Both the position numbers and the translations under genes were made by a program. Shown piece by piece: positions 9,671 through 21,489 of a DNA stretch of 64,000 nucleotides. This DNA is from Amyloporia xantha (lineage: Eukaryota; Basidiomycota; Agaricomycetes; Polyporales; Adustoporiaceae). Location: contig JAYKKR010000017.1 in NCBI GenBank assembly GCA_036971615.1, positions 1 to 64,000 on the forward strand. Reading direction: 5' to 3'. Every line of letters starts with the position of its first letter. Positions within the stretch are counted from its first letter, which is position 1. Below the pieces are notes generated by a model. It searched no databases, was not told the origin of the DNA, and saw only the letters and a program-made list of their open reading frames with translations.

Positions 9671-11745
9671 ATGTTGCGCCTTTTGACTCGTACCATTCGC
9701 TCCCCTGCTCCCATCGTTCGCAGAACGATGGCCTCCACTCCTGACTTCGTGCGTCCCACTTTTTCCCGTCATTTTCAGATTGTATGCTGATAGCTAAACA
9801 CAGAACAAGCCGTTGTACGCCCCTCTCGCCGAAGTCGACCCCGAGGTGCAGAACATCATCGACAAGGAGACATGGAGGCAGTTCTCTGGGCTCGAGCTCA
9901 TTGCGTCTGAGGTGCGCCGATTGCTGTGAGCTGTTGCAACGCAATATTCAATGCATCCCTATCAGAACTTGACGAGCCGCGCAACGATGGAGGCCAACGG
10001 GTCTATCCTCACGAATAAGTACTCAGAGGGTCTTCCGTCTGCACGATACTATGGTGGTAACGAGTGGATCGATGAGCTCGAGGTCCTCTGCCAAAAGCGT
10101 GCTCTCGAGGCATTCCACCTCGATCCCGCCAAGTGGGGTGTCAACGTGCAGCCTTACTCCGGAAGCGTTCGTAGTCTTCGTCTGTCTCTTGCCCCGCTGT
10201 CTAACCTCACTCTGCATTCAGACTGCGAAGTACGCTTGCTTCCTACGCCCACTCTATACTCGATGCTGATGACCTTTGCTACAGCTTTGCCGCACTAACG
10301 GCGCTCCTGCAGCCCCAGGACCGTCTCATGGGTCTCGGGCTTCCCGACGGTGGTCACCTGACGCACGGCTACTACGTAGGTCCCTTTCGGTCGTCCGTAC
10401 TTCCTTTCTCCCTTCTCTTTCCCAATGCCGCGTCCTCTTAACCTTATAAGGGCGGCCGGCTAAACGGGCAAGCAGATTACCTTCTAGAGAATCAGCGTTC
10501 GCCCCCCCCTTCCGCGTTCTCCAACCCGTCCGTGTATCATGCCTGCGTTACTGACATGGACACCTGCAGACCGCAAAGAAGAAGATGACGGCGTCGTCCA
10601 TCTACTTCCAGTCACTGCCTTACGGTCTGGACCATGCGACGCAGTTGGTTGACTACGACAACCTTGCATCGCAGGCGAAGATCTACAAGCCGCGGCTGCT
10701 GATCTGCGGTGCTTCCGCGTATCCGCGGGACTGGGACTACGCGGCGCTCCGTGCGATCGCAGATGAGCACGGTGCATTCCTGATGGCAGATATCGCGCAC
10801 ACCAGTGGACTGGTTGCAGCTGGCGAGCTCGTGGACCCGTTCCAATACTGTGATGTTGTCACTACCACGACGTACGTTCCTGTGTCTACGATGTTGCATA
10901 GGAAGTACTAACTGATTGATTGTACAGACATAAGACGCTACGTGGTCCTCGTGCCGGGCTGATCTTCTTCCGCAAGGACAGCGACAAGGCGAAGGACCTC
11001 GAGAAGCGTGTCAACGACGCGGTGTTCCCCGCCTGCCAGGGCGGCCCCCACAACAACGTGCGTATCGCTCGTCGTCAATTATCACAGACCACGAACCTGA
11101 CTGCCTGTACGCTGCGTAGACCATCGCGGGTATCGCTACTGCGCTGCTGCAGGCCTGCCAGCCGACGTGGAAGGCGTATGCGAAGCAGGTGATCGCCAAC
11201 GCTCGGACGCTTGGCGAGCAGCTCGTCGCGCACGGGTACAAGCTGCAGACGCAGGGTACGGACAACCACCTCGTGTTGTGGGACCTCCGCCCCCTGGGTC
11301 TCACCGGTAGCAAGCTGGAGAAGCTGTGCGATCTGGTCGGAATCACCATCAACAGTGCGTCTTCACCCCGAGTACTCCCTTTCGCAGTGCTGACTCGAAT
11401 ACAGAGAACGCGGTCTCCGGTGACGCGTCCGCGCAGGTGCCGGGCGGTATCCGGCTGGGCACGTCCGCGCTCACGTCGCGTGATATGCTGGAGGCGGACA
11501 TTAAGGTCGTCGCGGACTTCCTGCACCGGGCGGTGCAGCTCGCGCTCGTGCTGCAGAAGGAGGCGGGGAGCAAGCTGCTGAAGGACTTTGTGCGCGTCGC
11601 GAGCGTCGAGGAGGAAGGCAAGGAGGGCGCGCGGAAGGTGCGCGAGCTCCGTAGGGAGGTGCGTGAGTTCGCGCAGCGGTGGCCTGTGCCGGGTGTCGAC
11701 GTGTCGGCGCTGAAGCGGCCGGCGGGGATCGAGGAGGATGATTAG
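9671..11745 (+). CDS. SHMT: Serine hydroxymethyltransferase
   Basis: This is the PLP enzyme that interconverts serine and tetrahydrofolate with glycine and methylene-tetrahydrofolate. I predict nine exons: 9671-9748, 9804-9911, 9966-10166, 10222-10229, 10285-10375, 10570-10871, 10928-11057, 11120-11354 and 11405-11745, encoding 497 residues. Family motifs are clear: [58 protein letters not shown], and the PLP-lysine region [16 protein letters not shown]. The 8-nt exon is required to read GSTANFA. Two in-frame starts exist. The ATG at 9671 adds a basic, hydroxylated, Arg-rich leader ([19 protein letters not shown]), typical of mitochondrial targeting. The ATG at 9728 (MASTPDF) would give a cytosolic form. 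Dual localisation from one gene is inferred. Confidence 0.95.
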
Positions 11746-13136
11746 GGATTTAGGTGGCTGGGAGTGGTCGAGCAGGATGCTGTGCGGGGGTCTTTCGGTA
11801 TTTGGGTGTCAGTGTGATCTCATCATCGTAGAGGTAAAAAGGCGGACGTTCAACATGGTCTGGCCGACCCGGGCATATTTCAACATGGTCTGCGGCTGTA
11901 GATGTATACTAAAGAACCTCTCCAGGTGTATTGTTAGCGTCTTTTGACGGATATTGCAGATTTTCTATGATCATCCTAGCTGTTCTCATCACAAGTCAAC
12001 CGCAGTGTTTTATACACAAGCGATTGGCCGTATTGTTTCTCGATGGCTCTCTGGTTCATTCTATTCCCGCTTTACCTTTGATGGTCGATAATTTGGTGAC
12101 ACCAATCTGGATCAGAGTCTGCAAGACCTCATAGAATGTGTGAGATGAGTGCATCGTGTCGAAAATTGCGTCTTCGTGGCCATCTAAAGCAAGATTTCTC
12201 CCTTCGAGATATCAGAATCAAACATAAAGCACACGTCATTCGTGATTATGGATCAGTCGACAGACGTGCCTGCTCGAACCTTCGTCTCAACATTGAAATC
12301 CAGGATATCTCCACGATGCCACTCTCAATGTTGCGGGACGGTGCTACCTCGACTTCAGTCTTGTCTTATCCGGTTGTAAGTAAAATACTCAAGACCATGT
12401 GACGCAGGATTCTATAGTACGCCATATTCATGCTGTGCTTTGGAGGAGATCATCACCGTACTCGACGTCACATTGGTGAGTCAGCCAGGAAGTAGTCGTA
12501 CACTTAGATTAAGACACTTCCATTACGCGGTCAGGTAACCTTGAAACTATACGCCAATAAATCAATACTTCTGCGGCGTGGATGTTTCAGTTGTGTTGTG
12601 TGCAAAGCAAGTCCAATCTAGTCTCGAGAACATGGGAATGATTCGCACTTTGAGGCTATCATCGGAATGCTCAACGGCTGGTTTTTGCATCATAGCTTGC
12701 TGACGTTAATCAGGCCTTCTCTGTGAAATTCCTCCTCCGTGGCGCCCCAATCAGGTGTACGAGATTGACGTCTTGTGCGATCCTTAGGGTTCCATTGACG
12801 TTGGTAATCTCCATCCAAGTTTTGAACTGTGATGACTGCGTAAAGGAACAGGATGCTGCCGTCGTAGGAATATGTTAACAGGATAACACACGCCACAGAT
12901 ACATCTAGCAATTTCGATCAGCAGTTTTGATCACTGCATATATGTTTCATACCCAGAATGCGTATTTTGTGAGCCGCTATCACATGTGGTTTCAATTGTC
13001 TGTTCATTTGGGTGCGATTGCTGATCACACATTCAGGAAGTTTTCACAATTACGACTCTAGGTGATTCAAGTTGTCGATTTGCGGCAAGGTTCGCCACAG
13101 CTCCTTGAGTACCTGGTTACCGTCGCTTGATTGCGG
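11746..13136. other. Intergenic stretch without a supported gene
   Basis: Short AT-rich frames only. A minus-strand frame at 12911-12690 starts with a hydrophobic stretch, but no splice-supported continuation was found. Confidence 0.4.
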
Positions 13137-13143
13137 TATAAAA
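13137..13143 (+). promoter_or_regulatory. TATA box of the chitinase gene
   Basis: TATAAAA lies about 115 nt upstream of the predicted ATG at 13259, a plausible core-promoter distance. Confidence 0.45.
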
Positions 13144-13258
13144 GGGCTTCGAGCTCTACCCTCTCAATATCTAACAGCCCAAGCTCTCCATTCAAGACCT
13201 TCTTTTCTAAACATTCATGATCTTCTACGGACCGTTGACTCGTTTGAGACTCTCGAAC

Positions 13259-14868
13259 ATGTATAACGCTCTTCTTGTACCACTGGCGATTCTTCCATTA
13301 GTTTCCGTGGTCGCTCGACCTCAGTGTAATGGCATGGCCGGTGCAGTGTTCTCAGATGTCGCTAGCGAGGGGAACAGCACTGCTCACCTCGTTGCTATGA
13401 GTTGGTACCCCGGCTGGCTCGGTTCAGATTCAGATTCAGAATTAGCATTTCCTCCTGTGAATATTAGTTGGTCGAAGTACACCAGAGTGGCGTACGCATT
13501 TGCGTAAGTGTTAGGACCGCATCTAAAAGTAGTTCTGACCTCTACTTCTTGGTAGGACTGTCACTTCCAACGGTTCGCTCTACCTGGATCCGTCGGACGA
13601 GAAACTTCTTCCTCAGTTTGTCGAGCTGGCTAAGCAGCATGTAAGTCCTGCGAGTCGTTGGATTGAGGCAAACTAGGCCAAGCTGACGAAGTCTTCAATA
13701 GAATGTCTCGGCGGTCCTTACGATTGGCGGCTGGTCCGGATCACAATATTTTTCGTCGTCTGTTGCCACATCTGAGAACCGCAGCGCGTTGGTAAACGCA
13801 TCCATGGACATAGTCTCAAGTTATAACTTGGATGGCCTTGATTTCGAGTGCGCATTTCCTGGTCGTTTGCGAGAGCAATCCTCTAATATAATTGCACGTA
13901 GCTGGGAGTATCCTGTGACAGGAGGCCTGGCTTGTAACGAAAAGTCAGGGAATGACAGCGCCAACTTCCTTTCCTTCCTCCAACTCCTCCGCACGAGGTC
14001 TTCAAGCCAGGACCTGTCTCTCTCTGCTGCGGTGGGGCTCACTCCCTTTGCAGATCCGGATGGCAAGCCTATGGCCAATGTCTGTGGGTTCGCCGACGTC
14101 CTGGACTACATCGAAATAATGAACTTTGACGTCTGGGGCGCTGGGAGCTCAACCGTGGGCCCCAACGCCCCGCTCATGGACTCCTGTGCTCCCGCAGCTG
14201 ATCAACATGGCTCCGCCGTCAGCGCCGTCAATGTGTGGTCACTTGCGGGGTTCCCTGTAAACAAGACGATACTGGGCGTGCCCGGCTATGGACATACTTA
14301 TCTGGTGAATGTCAGCTCTGCGGTCAAGAACACCAGCATTCAGCTGTATCCGCCAATCATGGACAAGCAGGCCCCTAGCGATCCTTGGAATCAGCCTTCT
14401 CAGATGAATGGAACGTGCGAGGATAGCACTTCATACGACGGGACATACAATTTCAGGTTCCTTATTCAGGATGGGTATCTCACCAAGGGTGGAGGCCCAG
14501 CTTCCGGTTCCTTGTGGGATACTTGTACCTATACGGTAAGTCATTGCCCGCTTGCTCAAAAGCCCATGAGCTCATGCTCGTGCAGCCCTATACATACAAC
14601 ACGTCTACCCAGGTCATGGTCTCCTATGACAATGCGGAGTCTTTCGGTGCGTCATAGTCTTCCTGCTGCAATCATGTTGGGCTTACTTGAACGTGACCAG
14701 CTATTAAGGGCGATTACATCACTCAGTCTGGACTAGCAGGATTTTCTATGTGGCACGCAGGAAGCGATTACGGCGATATTCTCCTTGATGCAGTATGGAA
14801 CGGTACGTGTTATGGGTTGTAAACGAAACAGATAATTGTATCATGTAGTCTTCATCGCTCTCAAGTAA
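13259..14868 (+). CDS. Secreted GH18 chitinase
   Basis: This is a glycoside hydrolase family 18 enzyme that cleaves chitin, probably secreted and active at the cell wall. I predict seven exons: 13259-13503, 13556-13640, 13702-13847, 13902-14535, 14586-14646, 14701-14802 and 14849-14868, encoding 430 residues. The N-terminus MYNALLVPLAILPLVSVVA is a signal peptide; the ATG at 13217 would add a non-signal extension. The (beta/alpha)8 landmarks are VLTIGGWSGSQYF, the catalytic DGLDFDWEYP (created by splicing out 13848-13901), IEIMNFDVWG, LGVPGYGH and a C-terminal GLAGFSMWHAGSDYG. The DxxDxDxE motif is complete, with Glu as the proton donor. No chitin-binding module is seen. The final 20-nt exon is the least certain part. 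Confidence 0.9.
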
Positions 14869-17699
14869 CCGATACAGTTGTGAAAGTATTTCCGGCTGAT
14901 GAAGTGGCTGTGATAAATTTTTCGTACAAGTGAGAATTGAGACGCATGTTTGATTAGGTTCGAGAACAGGCCGAAATGTGGAACAGTCAAAGTTCCTTCG
15001 CGAGTTCTCTCATGTCCTTACTTCTGAACAACTCTTGATTCGGCTAACGTCTCTTAGCCCACCTCCGCTGTGATATGTGCCATATCCTCAATCGGAGAAA
15101 GCAGCGAGCGCGCGACTCGGAGGACAGAGTACAGCAGAGTCTTGCTGTAGTAGTCGACAAAACCAGCGGGGGCAGACCGCTGAGGCTTGCGACCTTCATG
15201 ATATTTCAGCGAGGGGAAGAAGTATCCCGGACGGTACATGTGTGCCTTCATATTCGGGGAAGCACTGCAGAACTCGATCAGGACTTTTTCTGTCTTTCCC
15301 TATGCGTGGAGTGTAGACAAGGGAGTCCAGCCATCGGATTGAAGGGACTGAAGTTAACCAGATACCTTCACGCGAACACATCAAAGGTGGATCAGGCGGT
15401 ATCTGCCCGCTGCAAACGCCAGATGAATACCGACTACCTGCGAACTGTACATGGCAATGAGCGCGAAGGGGCTCAGCATTACCGAGCGAAGCCGATGGAC
15501 GAAAGTCGAGCGTCCATTGATGGCACAATGGAAGAGAAGGGAGCTAGACCCTAGAGGCAAATCTTCCAAAGCAAACGGAGAGCTTCACCCTCAGAGTATC
15601 TCCTGTGCCAGCGGTAGGTCAGGAATGCGCTCAGAGTGAATCGGTACCCTTGCCCCTCAAAGGATATTGATAAAAGCAGCCACGTGAAGGGGAATAAGGT
15701 AACTTTCAACACTAGCGACCACGCAAAAGTGGCAACTATATGACAATAGCCTCTGCTTCGTTGCCATCATGGGCATGTAATTGTGGCAGCACTGAGCGGC
15801 GCGACCAGAACAATCATCCGATTAGATCTTTGGCTCAGGTATGAATCACCTGCCTCGACACTTGAAATGTGTTTGAAGAGCCGGCTGGAATGATGATGCG
15901 CGTTCCTGCGGCGAAGGGCTGGTCATGAACATATGTGCATTATGAGAACGGAATGTATCGATGTTTCGCGCGGGGTGTACATGTTGAAGTTTCGTGACTT
16001 CTGTTGCCACTCATAGTAAGCGGAACGGCCAGAGTTGAACGTAAAACCCATTCCGGCAGTCCGATTATGCCCGCAGAAGTCGCTTATTGCGGTATTGGAT
16101 GGCAGTCTGCAGACTGCTAGTACGCAACTCCTGGGAAACAGCAAGAGACCCTGTCATTGCGCGCCCGCCGCATGTAGAACATCGCTCACAAAAACTGTCG
16201 ACCACCCCTGTCACATAGCTTCTATCAGCAACCACCAGTGTTCAAGGCTTTTTCCACGCTTCTCGTTCAAGGCTTATGTGCGTAGTGAGCGATCTGTCTG
16301 CGCGCCTCACATATGCCTGTGCTACTCACCAGGTTTTACTGGCTATCTAATCCATGCTTCATGATGTCAATTTGCATGAGATCCGACTGCGCAGTGTCTC
16401 GCGGCCATCACTTACCCGCTTCCATATGGATGATTGCGCCTTCAAGTCCAAGACAAGTAGTGACTCAGTATACTTGACTCAGTGCATCAGGAAAACTCAA
16501 TATTTTCCTTACAGACCTTATCAGGTCTTACCTTCTTATCAAGACAAATCCAAGACAGCCAAGAACGATCCTCACTCTTAATTTCGTCTTAATGTATCTT
16601 AATTTTCACAATTTGTGTCTTATGGTTCTTGTCTAAGGAAATTAAGAAATTAAGTGGGCTAAGAAAAAGTGGGGTTTTGCTGATGTGCAAGCTACGTGTG
16701 TGAAGAGCTGAAGGACAGTCAATACTGACAAGCCAATTCACATCTGGATATGCAAGCAATCAATCACCTTTATTGTTCAGCTCACCAGGTATGCACTTCA
16801 CTCAGAAGCACCCATTTAATAGCAGACTATGCATCACCTGCACTTTACATATGATCCAGAGCTCGAGCAACCCGGCCAACTGTAGTTATTCTAATATACA
16901 ATGGCCCTGACGAAAGACACTGTAGAACAAGAGCTGAGAAGGTACTGCCTCCTTGGACGCGAAAGATATTCACAGAACACGACGAAGGACAAACGAAGGA
17001 TGTATAATATAATAATTGAAGGAACACAGGTGGTCGCAAGGAACTGAGCGCTAAAATCGATATCCTCCTCCTCCTGGACCACGCTAGCCTACCTCCTTTG
17101 CATTGTGCATACAGTCAGATACGAAGAGCTCATGATTGTTGGTCACTCATATGCTGTACTCGTCTTGCTGGTCGATATTTTTCAATGCCACGCCGCTGCG
17201 ACTCCTTGGCCATCCCACCGGATGCCCGATAGCGTTCCGCTTCGAGACTGAATTCGAAGCACTAATAATACTGAAGACTCGGACAACAGTATTCAATCCT
17301 GACGGAACGCTGCATCGGTTCGAAGAGGGCATTTGGGGCAAGCTGCGAATGAGAGCGCCGATCCACCAAATTTGGGCGACAATAACTAGTGGGGTCTGCT
17401 GCTTCCGGAGGACAATAGATGCATTACATCGTAAGTCACTAATTGTTGCAACATTGTCTGCGGAGTCTTCTGAACGGGCGCAATCCAGCCGCGTGCAAAC
17501 CTTCAGTATCAACACAATGGTAGCCAGATATATCGGAGATGCGCTGACAAAAGGCACCATCTCACTTGGCGACTACGATATGAACTATTCGGGGTATGGT
17601 AGATGGTATAAATGACAGAGGATGTTCCGAGACTCTTCAAGCATCAGTTGACCCTGGACATCTTCTCCACAAACATCACATATCACTAGACCATTCGAC
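14869..17699. other. Long intergenic stretch, no supported gene
   Basis: Open frames of 100-159 codons occur on both strands (15075-15554, 15528-15196, 17136-17615), but none has a recognisable motif or a consistent exon model. The piece 16500-16690 is AT-rich with repeated CTTAAT/TTAAG words, possibly a degraded mobile-element end. Confidence 0.4.
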
Positions 17700-18569
17700 A
17701 TGCTTTCGGCTCCCGCAAACCCTTCACTGAGCAGTCGCGCTGCAGGGAAAGCCCGCGCTACAGACGTAGGCATTCGCGCCCGTCTCGCCACTACTCAGAC
17801 TGTTCTATCTGGTGAGTCTACGTCACCGCATCATATGAAATATTATTGGACCTGACGGAACCGCTTCCTTTCTCAGGAGCACGGACCCCTATGCCCGGAC
17901 AGTATACACCAGCGCAGCGTATGATGATGCTACAATCCGACACGCGGCCAAACGAGATTCGCGAGGCGATAAATGCCCAGCAGATGGCCAGCCTGACGAA
18001 GCCTGTGCCCAAGCCGCAGGTCCGAGGTCGTCCTACCCAGGCGGACCTGCAGCACGGGAACATGTATGTGAACTGGGTCCGGAAGGGCATCCTTTCACGT
18101 AAGTCGCAGGCCACTGATCTGACTCGGCGAAAGCGGTGTTCATGATGTGTTTACCACCTAGGCGTCCCGTATATGCACCTGAAAGAAGTGTCGGACGAGC
18201 AGAAGGCGGAGTACGACGCCACGTTCGACGTGCTCTGGAGCTACGTCTTCGAGATGGAGCCTCTTCTGCCCGTCTATGCATGCTGGATGGCCGAAGACAC
18301 CATCCGCCAACTTATCATTGCTGTAAGTGCCATATTTTCCCTCACTCTGGACGATGTGGTCTCAGTCGGATTGGCATCGGTAGACGACGGTAGTCAAGCA
18401 TCAGAAGGCCTCCATGTCCTCGCCCAACCCACGATATATTCTAGACTTGCCCTCTACCTGCATGATGATCCGCGAGGTGCAGGGAATGCGGGAGGCTATC
18501 GCTGCTGCTCAGAAGGGTCTGTACCGACCGGCCCATTGCGCTGATACCGACTCAAATATGCGTGTCTAA
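17700..18569 (+). CDS. Unidentified conserved-looking protein, four exons
   Basis: I predict exons 17700-17811, 17877-18098, 18162-18322 and 18405-18569, which total 660 nt (219 residues) and stay in phase across three GT-AG introns. I recognise no family. The N-terminal half is basic and Pro/Gln-rich (RTPMPGQYTPAQRMMML, KPVPKPQVRGRP). The middle looks structured (EVSDEQKAEYDATFDVLW, PVYACWMAEDTIRQLI) and the C-terminus is amphipathic (REVQGMREAIAAAQKGLY). There is no signal peptide or membrane helix. The last acceptor (GCATCAG at 18404) was chosen because it alone keeps a long sensible frame. It converges with the SRP19 gene on the other strand. Confidence 0.6.
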
Positions 18570-18968
18570 CTTGACGCGGCCTTCCTTTTCGTCTGTCATC
18601 AGAGTTTCTTTGGGGTTCTACGTGACTACTGGTGCGGCTGGTCCTTGACATAAACATGCACTAGTTCCAATGGGTAGATGTGTACGTGAGGCGGCTGTTT
18701 CTGTCCCTTGCTCAGCGGCGCTGAGCGTCAGGCTCTTTATTGTTTTGAAAGCACAGAATCTGGAGACGGTCATTGTAACATACCCGCACTTTTCTATGTT
18801 TTATGTACTGTTATTTTGCAATTCGGCTTCCACTGAGACAACATCTCCGAGTATATTGACGGGGAGGAAGTCAATATTCGAACAAATGATCGGATTCCTC
18901 TTTACTTCAAAGTACATGAGCGTTACACCGGTCATACCAATATCTCACCTTCCGACAGATACAAGCTA
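18570..18968. other. Convergent intergenic region
   Basis: This 3'-to-3' spacer lies between the unidentified gene and SRP19. No feature is seen beyond AT-rich likely 3'-UTR sequence. Confidence 0.4.
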
Positions 18969-20061
18969 TCAACCCCTTACTCTCACAACCTTCCTCTTCC
19001 CTTTACCACCCCCGCCACCTCCTGCTCCAGGAACTGCTTCCTGAGCATTCATCCCTGCTTTAACCGTCTCGATCAACACGCCCGACGGTAACGCCGGAGA
19101 ATATGGAGAAACCCTGCTCGTCAGTGGTGGATATGGTTGAGGCGGACTGGGCGGTTTCGGGCGATGATTTTTTGCCTGTGAAGGCGTCGCCGTACTGATC
19201 GAGACCGTCGCCGACGCCGTCGTAGCCTTCGAGCCCTTCGCCGCGGCGGGCTGCTTGCCTTTCGTCACCGCCGTCGCAGCAGGTTTCTGGTTCGCGGTCT
19301 GCGCGGACTCCGTGTCCGTTGTCTGCGTTGTGTTATAAGGCGGTTTCGGGATGTTGTCGGGCTTCACCAGCTGTATCTGGTCTGCGATCCGCTCGAGCAG
19401 CTGTTTCTCTGTGCAGGCGAAGCGGCATCGGCATATCATCTCCCGCGGGTACAGCGCGCAGCGCGAAGGGGGAAGCGAAGCACGTACTTGTTCGTATCGC
19501 GGGGTTCATGAGCCGCCCGTCTTTCTTCCACTGCACACGCACGCGCCCGGGATTCTCCCAGTCCCGCGGGTGCGCCTTGTTGATCTCGTGCAGCGTGCCG
19601 AGCCCGAGGCGGTTCGTCGCGTCGGCGATGTCCTTGCTCAGTGGCCACCAGATACTCTTTGAGCGCGCGATCCGCCGTTCGCCCCGGCCAGAAGGGCGCT
19701 TGGCGTCGATGTAGATGGGGTAGACACACGTCCATCTGCAGGGTCAGACCAGCGAGTTATGCAAAGTGAAACGGGCGTTATGCATATGAATGGGGCAGCG
19801 CGCGAACACATACTTCTTGTACGGGGTGATGTCTGTCACGGTCCTCTGTGCGTTCTCGTCTGGCGCAGAAGGTTTGAATTGCATTTGCGAAGGCGACGCT
19901 GGTCCCGCCGTGGGCTCGAACAGGGTTGGAATCTCGTCCTCGTCGTCTGAGAGCTCTTCGAGAATGGCGCCGCGCGTACCGGTATTGGGCAGAGGTCGAC
20001 TTGGGAGGGGAAGATCTGTGTCGTCGTCGAACTCCTCCACGACTGCTGTTCTCCGAGACAT
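18969..20061 (-). CDS. SEC65: Signal recognition particle subunit SRP19/Sec65
   Basis: SRP19 binds SRP RNA and helps assemble the particle that targets nascent secretory proteins to the ER. I predict three exons: 20061-19814, 19735-19488 and 19408-18969 (936 nt, 311 residues). The SRP19 fold is spelled out across the first junction (ITPYKK then WTCVYPIYIDAKRP). It continues with ARSKSIWWPLSKDIADAT, RLGLGTLHEINKAHPRDWEN, PGRVRVQWKKDGRLMNPAI and, over the second junction, RTKKQLLERIADQIQ. The N-terminus is an acidic extension (VVEEFDDDTDLPLP, LEELSDDEDEIP). The C-terminus is an Ala/Thr/Pro-rich tail ending in a Gly run and a basic KGKRKVVRVRG, as in other fungal Sec65 proteins. Confidence 0.95.
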
Positions 20062-20195
20062 GTTTGTGATGGGTTATGTGCGGTCTGGGCAGCTGGAAAG
20101 CCTTTCTGCTACTGATAGACTTGGTCGAGGAGCGTGTGAAGCCTGATCCAGGTCTCGACTTTCGAGGATGCACGTCGGGCTGTGCCGACTGACTG

Positions 20196-20583
20196 TTAGC
20201 GCTCAAACTTATCACCGCTTGCGCTCAGCTCATGAAGCAAACATTCGTTGGCAGTGAGCAAGACCACTTGCTTGCCAATTCTCGTTGGTGACTGAACGAC
20301 TGTTTTATGTAGCATGACGATTAAATGGAAGACATGGTAGGTCGTTCTCAGTCCATTGGACGATATATACTGAACTCAGGGAACAGGCTAGTTGTGTCAT
20401 CACTGGTGTATTCGACCTCAGGACTCGCGCCACCAGGTAACGAGACAAGCCTTGTATGCAGACCATTTGGAGCTTGCGAACCATGTCCAGAAGATGCTGT
20501 GAGTGTGCATTCAGTGAGTCCGTAATGTATTTCCGGTACTGATGCGTCGATTCGCTAGCTTCATGAGCCATTCTGTCGACCAT
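20196..20583 (-). CDS. Possible small two-exon protein (71 aa), unidentified
   Basis: Exon 20583-20464 reads MVDRMAHEASESTHQYRKYI and continues as an amphipathic helix ending MVRKLQM. A GT donor (GTCTGC) and an acceptor GTTCAG at 20292 lead in phase 0 to 20291-20196, reading SPTRIGKQVVLLTANECL and ending SGDKFER before a TAA. The 71-residue product looks helical. It would lie just upstream of SRP19 on the same strand and its start is only 17 nt from the ATG of the divergent gene at 20601, which is unusually close. The donor is weak and no family is recognised, so this is tentative. Confidence 0.3.
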
Positions 20584-20600
20584 TTGGCAACCGTCGTCTT

Positions 20601-20939
20601 ATGCACTGCGCGCCCTCTCCCTCTACCACATCAGACAGTGCCCACTCTCCGTACCCGACGAGCATTGATCCTCCGCCGTTCTACGACGACCGACCGCCTC
20701 CCATTCTAGATCCCGACGCCCAGCAAGGGGTGATCCCGGCCTGGGAGTCCTGCGGGCGCATCGTGGAGAAAGAGCGAGCGGACTTCTACGAATTCCTGGC
20801 GTGCAACCTCGTCATCGCGATCATAGCCTTGCTCGTGCTGTTCGCGAGGTCGAAGCGGTTGCAAGCCATGCATGCGCGGCAGCTGGCGGCGCGTATTGGT
20901 CTGGTTCGGGGCACACCTGGTGGATGGGTCAATGGATAA
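20601..20939 (+). CDS. Small single-pass membrane protein, unidentified
   Basis: A single exon of 112 codons. The N-terminal half is Ser/Pro-rich with DPPPFYDDRPPPI, which resembles a PY-type motif. It is followed by acidic WESCGRIVEKERADFYEF, one membrane helix (LACNLVIAIIALLVLFA) and a basic flank (RSKRLQAMHARQLAARIG). The positive-inside rule places the C-terminus in the cytosol, although the Pro-rich motif would then be luminal or external. It resembles in style, but not in sequence, the PY-motif membrane protein at 21772. I recognise no family. Confidence 0.5.
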   Translation: MHCAPSPSTTSDSAHSPYPTSIDPPPFYDDRPPPILDPDAQQGVIPAWESCGRIVEKERADFYEFLACNLVIAIIALLVLFARSKRLQAMHARQLAARIGLVRGTPGGWVNG

Positions 20940-21489
20940 TTTGGTGTAGCGAACGGTGTGTGTCCATCATAGCATAATAATATGGGCTCTTGACTCATGG
21001 GACTACCCGAGTTGGGCTTTTGGTACTCCATAATCATGACCCTTATTTATTACTGTCATTGCATCTTATATATCCATTCCTTACGGAAATGCAATTTAGA
21101 GCCTACGGTGGAAAGCGATTACTTGCGTGTCTTCAGTCTAACGGTGGTCAATCGACAGCGAAATCTAGAATTTGACAGTCACAGGATCGCAGCAATTTTT
21201 GGGATGCAGTGAGCGATCACATTTCACTGCTAGCTAGGGAGTTGTCGACCTGCAGGTGCTTGAAATGACTACAGCCTCAATGTCAACGGTGAATCAGTGA
21301 TTAAATTTGTGTAGCTACAGACAGTAAAGTAATCGAGAAACCCAAGTGAGCGCTGCCACCGCTCTCCTCCGTCCAAACTGTCGCGCGCAGTGCGTGATCA
21401 ATTCTGGAAACATTAATCTTATGTCGGCCCTCCCTACAATAAAACAAACCGAACGACCTCCGTGATAACGACGACAAGCGAAAAGGGCG

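Noticed and set aside
15360..15479. Minus-strand MLSPFALIAMYSSQVVGIHL, signal-peptide-like, near a stretch faintly resembling the secreted-precursor genes
   Set aside because: No GT donor in the right phase and no K/E-R cassette follows; the resemblance is limited to short words.
15075..15554. 159-codon plus-strand frame and overlapping minus-strand frames
   Set aside because: Both strands are open in several frames, with no motif, no splice-consistent extension and no homologue I recognise. Likely chance frames.
17136..17615. 159-codon frame upstream of the gene at 17700
   Set aside because: No start context, no domain, and a long frame also exists on the opposite strand (17560-17147). Composition unlike neighbouring exons.
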